Positions 7,009-9,544 of a DNA stretch of 9,544 nucleotides are shown here, in pieces. Numbering within the stretch: position 1 is the stretch's first letter; each line of letters opens with the position of its first letter. Below the pieces are notes generated by a model. That model saw only the letters and a program-made list of their open reading frames with translations. It did no database searches and was not told the DNA's origin. Position numbers and translations under genes: made by a program. The stretch comes from an uncultured Mycoplasmatota bacterium (GTDB lineage: Bacteria; Bacillota_I; Bacilli_A; RF39; UBA660): positions 1-9,544 of the forward strand of contig CAMGAM010000041.1 in NCBI GenBank assembly GCA_946007485.1, given 5' to 3'.

Positions 7009-8658
7009 GTGAATAATATTATAATAACTTTTGAAGATGGAACAAAGTTAGAATTTCGAAAAGGAATAAAATTATCTGAAGTAATTAAGAGTATTGGGAC
7101 AGAAAAAGAAATTATTTGTGGTAATTTCGAAAATATAATTATTGGATATGATGATTCGATTAATAAAAGTGGAAAGTTGATATTATATGATTTAAATAAT
7201 TCAGTAGGAAGTAGAATTTATGAAAAAGGATTAACTTTCTTATTTAGAGTGTCAGCATTAGAAATACTTGGTAAAGATACGATAATTAAAATAAGAAATT
7301 CAATAGATAGGGGAGTATTTTTTGAGATAGATAAGAAAGTATCCGATGATGATATTGTTAAAATAAAGAAATTAATGAAAGAAAAAGTAGATAAATCCCT
7401 TCCTTTTGTTAAAGTAGAAACAACGATGAATGAAGCATTAACATATTTTAGGAGTATTAAGAGAGAGGATAAGATTAGAACTTTATTTTATGATAAGAAT
7501 AATTATGTAACTTTATATAAATTTGATGGAGTATACAATTATATTATTGGGAATTTACCACATGATAGTTCAGTACTTAAATATTTTGATTTAACTAATT
7601 TACCTGGTAAAGGAATAATTCTTAGATATCCATCAATATATGATAATGGAAAAATATTAAAATATAAGCATCATGAACAATTCTTTAATAGTATAGATGA
7701 ATATTTAGAGTGGGCAAAGATACTTAATATAAGTAGTATTGGGGAACTTAATGATGCGATTATTAGCAGTAAAAGAGGGGAACTTATTAATTTATCTGAA
7801 TCAATTCAAGATTATCGTTTACAACAAATTGCAGGAATGATTAAAGAAAAGAAAGATAAGATAAAGATAATTTTATTATCAGGACCATCTTCTTCAGGAA
7901 AGACAACGACTGCTAGAAAATTATCAATGTATTTAAAGACTTTAGGTCTTAATCCAGTACCAATATCTTTAGATGATTATTTTCTTAATAGAGATGAGAC
8001 ACCACTTAATGAAAACGGTAAACCAGATTTTGAAAGTTTGAGGGCAATCGATGTAAAATTATTTAATAATCAGATTGGAAAACTTTTAAAGGGAACAAAA
8101 GTTGTAGCACCAACATTTGATTTTGTTGAAGGAAGGAAAATATATAATAAAAACCTTCAGATGAATGAAAATGATATTTTGATAGTTGAGGGATTACATG
8201 CCTTATCTGAAGAATTACTTAAAGATATTCCTAAGGATAAGAAGTTTAAGATATATATATCACCACTGGTATATTTAAATATAGATGATGATAATCGAAT
8301 CAATTTGACTGATATTAGATTACTTAGAAGAATGGTTAGAGATAATAGAACAAGAGGATATAATTCTTCACATACACTATCTACTTGGAGTGAAGTAAGA
8401 GATGGCGAAGAGAAATATGTCTTTGGATATCAAGATAAAGCTGATATTATCTTTAATACTTTCTTAGCATATGAGTTGGCAGTATTAAAAGTATATGCAG
8501 AACCATTATTATATCAAATTAAAGAAGATGATCCGGAATATTTAACGGCAGTTAGATTGATTAAATTATTAGATTTAATTTTACCACTTCCAAGTGAAGA
8601 TGTACCATCATTATCAATTTTAAGAGAATTTATTGGAACTAGTTATTTTGAAGAATAA
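7009..8658 (+). CDS. Uridine kinase-like nucleoside kinase with TGS and ThrRS-like N-terminal domains
   Basis: This is a cytoplasmic P-loop kinase of the uridine kinase/phosphoribulokinase group. GTG 7009 is preferred because GGAG (6996-6999) lies 9 nt upstream; the TTG at 7000 abuts that SD. Numbered from GTG (549 residues), a TGS-like domain occupies about 1-60. A domain like the editing region of threonyl-tRNA synthetase follows to about 230 (IRNSIDRGVFFEI and the GNLPHDS stretch). The kinase follows, with Walker A GPSSSGKTT (292-300), SLDDY (320-324) and a Walker B-like ILIVEGLH (390-397). Where the ThrRS domain would carry its metal-binding HxxxH, this protein reads RVSAL, so deacylase activity is unlikely. 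The same three-part architecture is widespread in Bacillota and is usually called uridine or nucleoside kinase, but its true substrate is uncertain. It forms its own transcription unit between a promoter and a strong terminator. Confidence 0.9.
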   Translation: MNNIIITFEDGTKLEFRKGIKLSEVIKSIGTEKEIICGNFENIIIGYDDSINKSGKLILYDLNNSVGSRIYEKGLTFLFRVSALEILGKDTIIKIRNSIDRGVFFEIDKKVSDDDIVKIKKLMKEKVDKSLPFVKVETTMNEALTYFRSIKREDKIRTLFYDKNNYVTLYKFDGVYNYIIGNLPHDSSVLKYFDLTNLPGKGIILRYPSIYDNGKILKYKHHEQFFNSIDEYLEWAKILNISSIGELNDAIISSKRGELINLSESIQDYRLQQIAGMIKEKKDKIKIILLSGPSSSGKTTTARKLSMYLKTLGLNPVPISLDDYFLNRDETPLNENGKPDFESLRAIDVKLFNNQIGKLLKGTKVVAPTFDFVEGRKIYNKNLQMNENDILIVEGLHALSEELLKDIPKDKKFKIYISPLVYLNIDDDNRINLTDIRLLRRMVRDNRTRGYNSSHTLSTWSEVRDGEEKYVFGYQDKADIIFNTFLAYELAVLKVYAEPLLYQIKEDDPEYLTAVRLIKLLDLILPLPSEDVPSLSILREFIGTSYFEE

Positions 8659-8668
8659 TTATTAATTT

Positions 8669-8712
8669 AAAGAGGCTGAGTGAAAAATATTTATTTTCAC
8701 TCAACCTCTTTT
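8669..8712 (+). terminator. Strong intrinsic terminator after the kinase gene
   Basis: AAAGAGG-C-TGAGTGAAAA pairs with TTTTCACTCA-A-CCTCTTT, a stem of about 17 bp with one mismatch and an AT-rich loop, ending in a short T-run near 8712. It lies 11 nt after the kinase stop and separates this unit from the convergent minus-strand rpn genes. Confidence 0.92.
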
Positions 8713-8738
8713 CAAGTTTTATGTAAAAAATAATACCG

Positions 8739-8823
8739 GTAGTCAATAAGTTTGATAGGTACAACCAAACCAATAAGGAGACTTGACATGCGAATATTAA
8801 GTGTTCCTTTTAATATTTTATGA
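8739..8823 (+). other. Higher-GC island with an orphan ribosome site and 11-codon ORF
   Basis: Between the kinase terminator and the minus-strand rpn gene, about 60 bp (8739-8798) reach roughly 40% GC while both flanks are clearly AT-richer. It contains AAGGAG (8775-8780) and, 7 nt later, an ATG (8788) opening the reading frame MRILSVPFNIL, which ends at TGA 8821-8823. This looks like the start of a gene that has been cut off, or the remnant of a mobile element, but I recognise no family. A small hairpin TGAAG-TTTT-CTTCA (8821-8834) follows without a T-run. The rest of the spacer to 8891 shows nothing supportable. Confidence 0.3.
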
Positions 8824-8891
8824 AGTTTTCTTCATCTAGATACATTGTACATAACATTATTTAATTAATCAAAATAGAAATTTAATATTTT

Positions 8892-9206
8892 TTACTTCAT
8901 ATTTTTAGCAATTTTAGTGATTTCATCAGTAGATAAGCCGGTTATTTTGGAAATAAAATTGATATCAGCATTTTCTTTTAGCATGTTTTTGGTTAATTCG
9001 ATAGTTTGTTGTTCAATGCCTTGTTCAATACCTTGTTCAAATCCTTCTTGAATATAGGAGTTTTTTAGTAATCTTTCTTCTTCTTCATCAGACATTAACT
9101 TAACAAAATCATCATCATTATTTAATTCAATGGCTTCATCTTTTAACTTCTCCATAAGTTTATCACCTTTAACTTTCAATAATTCTTCATATGTCATATC
9201 AATCAT
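8892..9206 (-). CDS. Rpn-family C-terminal domain, free-standing (truncated copy)
   Basis: This 104-residue ORF matches the C-terminal part of Rpn (PD-(D/E)XK 'transposase-like' nuclease) proteins: a charged helix, then EGFEQGIEQGIEQQ (54-67), then a helical tail with ISKITGLSTDEI (85-96). The nuclease domain is missing. The frame stays open upstream to 9281 (about 25 more codons) and then meets TAG/TAA. Two starts are possible. ATG 9206 has no SD. ATG 9155 (M18) sits 6 nt after AAAGGTGAT (9162-9170), an excellent ribosome site, and would give 87 residues. It lies directly downstream, in the same direction, of a second copy. It may be a dead fragment or a working small inhibitor, as in published Rpn long/short pairs where a C-terminal product made from an internal start blocks the nuclease. 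The family call rests on the tail pattern and is fairly, not fully, secure. Confidence 0.68.
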   Translation of the reverse strand: MIDMTYEELLKVKGDKLMEKLKDEAIELNNDDDFVKLMSDEEEERLLKNSYIQEGFEQGIEQGIEQQTIELTKNMLKENADINFISKITGLSTDEITKIAKNMK

Positions 9207-9544
9207 AGCAATAATACTGTTTTCTATGCCCCTATTATAGCAAAAATCTTTATACTTGGCTAGATTAATTTTTGTAATTTGCTATTATAAAAATGTGAAG
9301 TTCTATTATTACTTCACATTTTTAGCTAGTTTGGTAATTTTATCAGTAGATAAGCCAGTTATTTCAGAAATTTGATTTATATCAATATTTTTCTTTAGCA
9401 TATTTTTAGTTAATTCGATAGTTTGTTGCTCAATGCCTTGCTCGATACCTTTCTCAATACCTTGTTCAAATCCTTCTTGAATATAGGAGTTTTTTAGTAA
9501 TCTTTCTTCTTCTTCATCAGACATTAACTTAACAAAATCATCAT
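9025..9544. repeat. Direct repeat within the tandem rpn copies
   Basis: Positions 9025-9115 and 9454-9544 are identical over 91 bp, up to the window edge, with an offset of 429 bp. Left of these, the copies remain alignable (8894-9024 against about 9311-9453) but carry many substitutions and a 12-bp length difference. Similarity on the right may continue beyond the window. Confidence 0.92.
9309..9544 (-). CDS. Rpn-family protein, C-terminal part, runs off the window
   Basis: This is a second copy of the same C-terminal region, open in frame to the right edge, so its start and any nuclease domain lie outside. The visible end reads DDFVKLMSDEEEERLL, then EGFEQGIEKGIEQGIEQQ, then ISEITGLSTDKI, ending at TAA 9309-9311. 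Compared with the copy at 8892 it has one extra GIEx tetrapeptide (12 bp), and its last 40 or so residues are more diverged. Rpn proteins are recombination-promoting or defence nucleases often present in many copies per genome. The internal ATG at 9522-9524 is not taken as the start because homology continues through it to the edge. Confidence 0.7.
   Translation of the reverse strand, partial: DDFVKLMSDEEEERLLKNSYIQEGFEQGIEKGIEQGIEQQTIELTKNMLKKNIDINQISEITGLSTDKITKLAKNVK

Noticed and set aside
8739..8790. Reverse-strand reading KSPYWFGC as an NlpC/P60-like fragment.
   Set aside because: It has only about 15 codons between stops and no further match, so it cannot be told from chance.
8783..8816. 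TTGACA at 8783-8788 as a promoter.
   Set aside because: No acceptable -10 element lies at 16-19 nt spacing. The nearest AT-rich hexamers are too far away.

Overview
The window comes from a low-GC, anaerobic Bacillota-type bacterium. Codon use is strongly A/T-biased. SD sequences are classical (AGGAGG, AAAGGTGAT). Every confident gene ends in TAA, and tryptophan is always TGG, so the code looks standard and not the Mycoplasma code. The presence of a class III ribonucleotide reductase (RNR), a T-box leader, a TGS-domain nucleoside kinase and Rpn-family genes suggests a gut Bacilli/Clostridia relative. That placement is inference.

Layout. (1) Positions 55-417 carry a consensus promoter and an isoleucine T-box leader for ileS. 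(2) ileS (418-3519) encodes a type-2 IleRS whose HIGH signature is replaced by GVHH, and it ends at a hairpin terminator. (3) A very AT-rich spacer with a 13-bp inverted repeat leads to a perfect TTGACA-N17-TATAAT promoter driving the anaerobic RNR operon. (4) nrdD lies in three reading frames' worth of pieces. The first is an ATP-cone fragment (3857-4261), cut by one in-frame TAA. The second is the catalytic and zinc-binding part (4307-6163). The third is a separate 57-residue gene (6195-6368) carrying the glycyl-radical loop. The activase gene nrdG follows 1 nt later. (5) A gene for a TGS/ThrRS-like/P-loop nucleoside kinase (7009-8658) has its own extended -10 promoter and a strong terminator. 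(6) On the minus strand are two tandem copies of the C-terminal part of an Rpn-type protein. One is truncated and one runs off the window edge.

How the genes work together. NrdD reduces ribonucleotides without oxygen, using a glycyl radical that NrdG makes with SAM and an iron-sulfur cluster. Here the radical glycine is on a different polypeptide from the active-site cysteines, so the enzyme would need at least two chains. The in-frame TAA further up is a different kind of break: family-like sequence continues across it, so it looks like a recent nonsense change, an error, or a readthrough or restart site. The other genes (ileS, kinase, rpn) are separate transcription units.

The most interesting points are the split glycyl-radical subunit, the nonsense codon in nrdD, the GXHH IleRS associated with mupirocin resistance, and the free-standing Rpn C-terminal domain, which has its own strong ribosome site and resembles an RpnS-type intragenic inhibitor.
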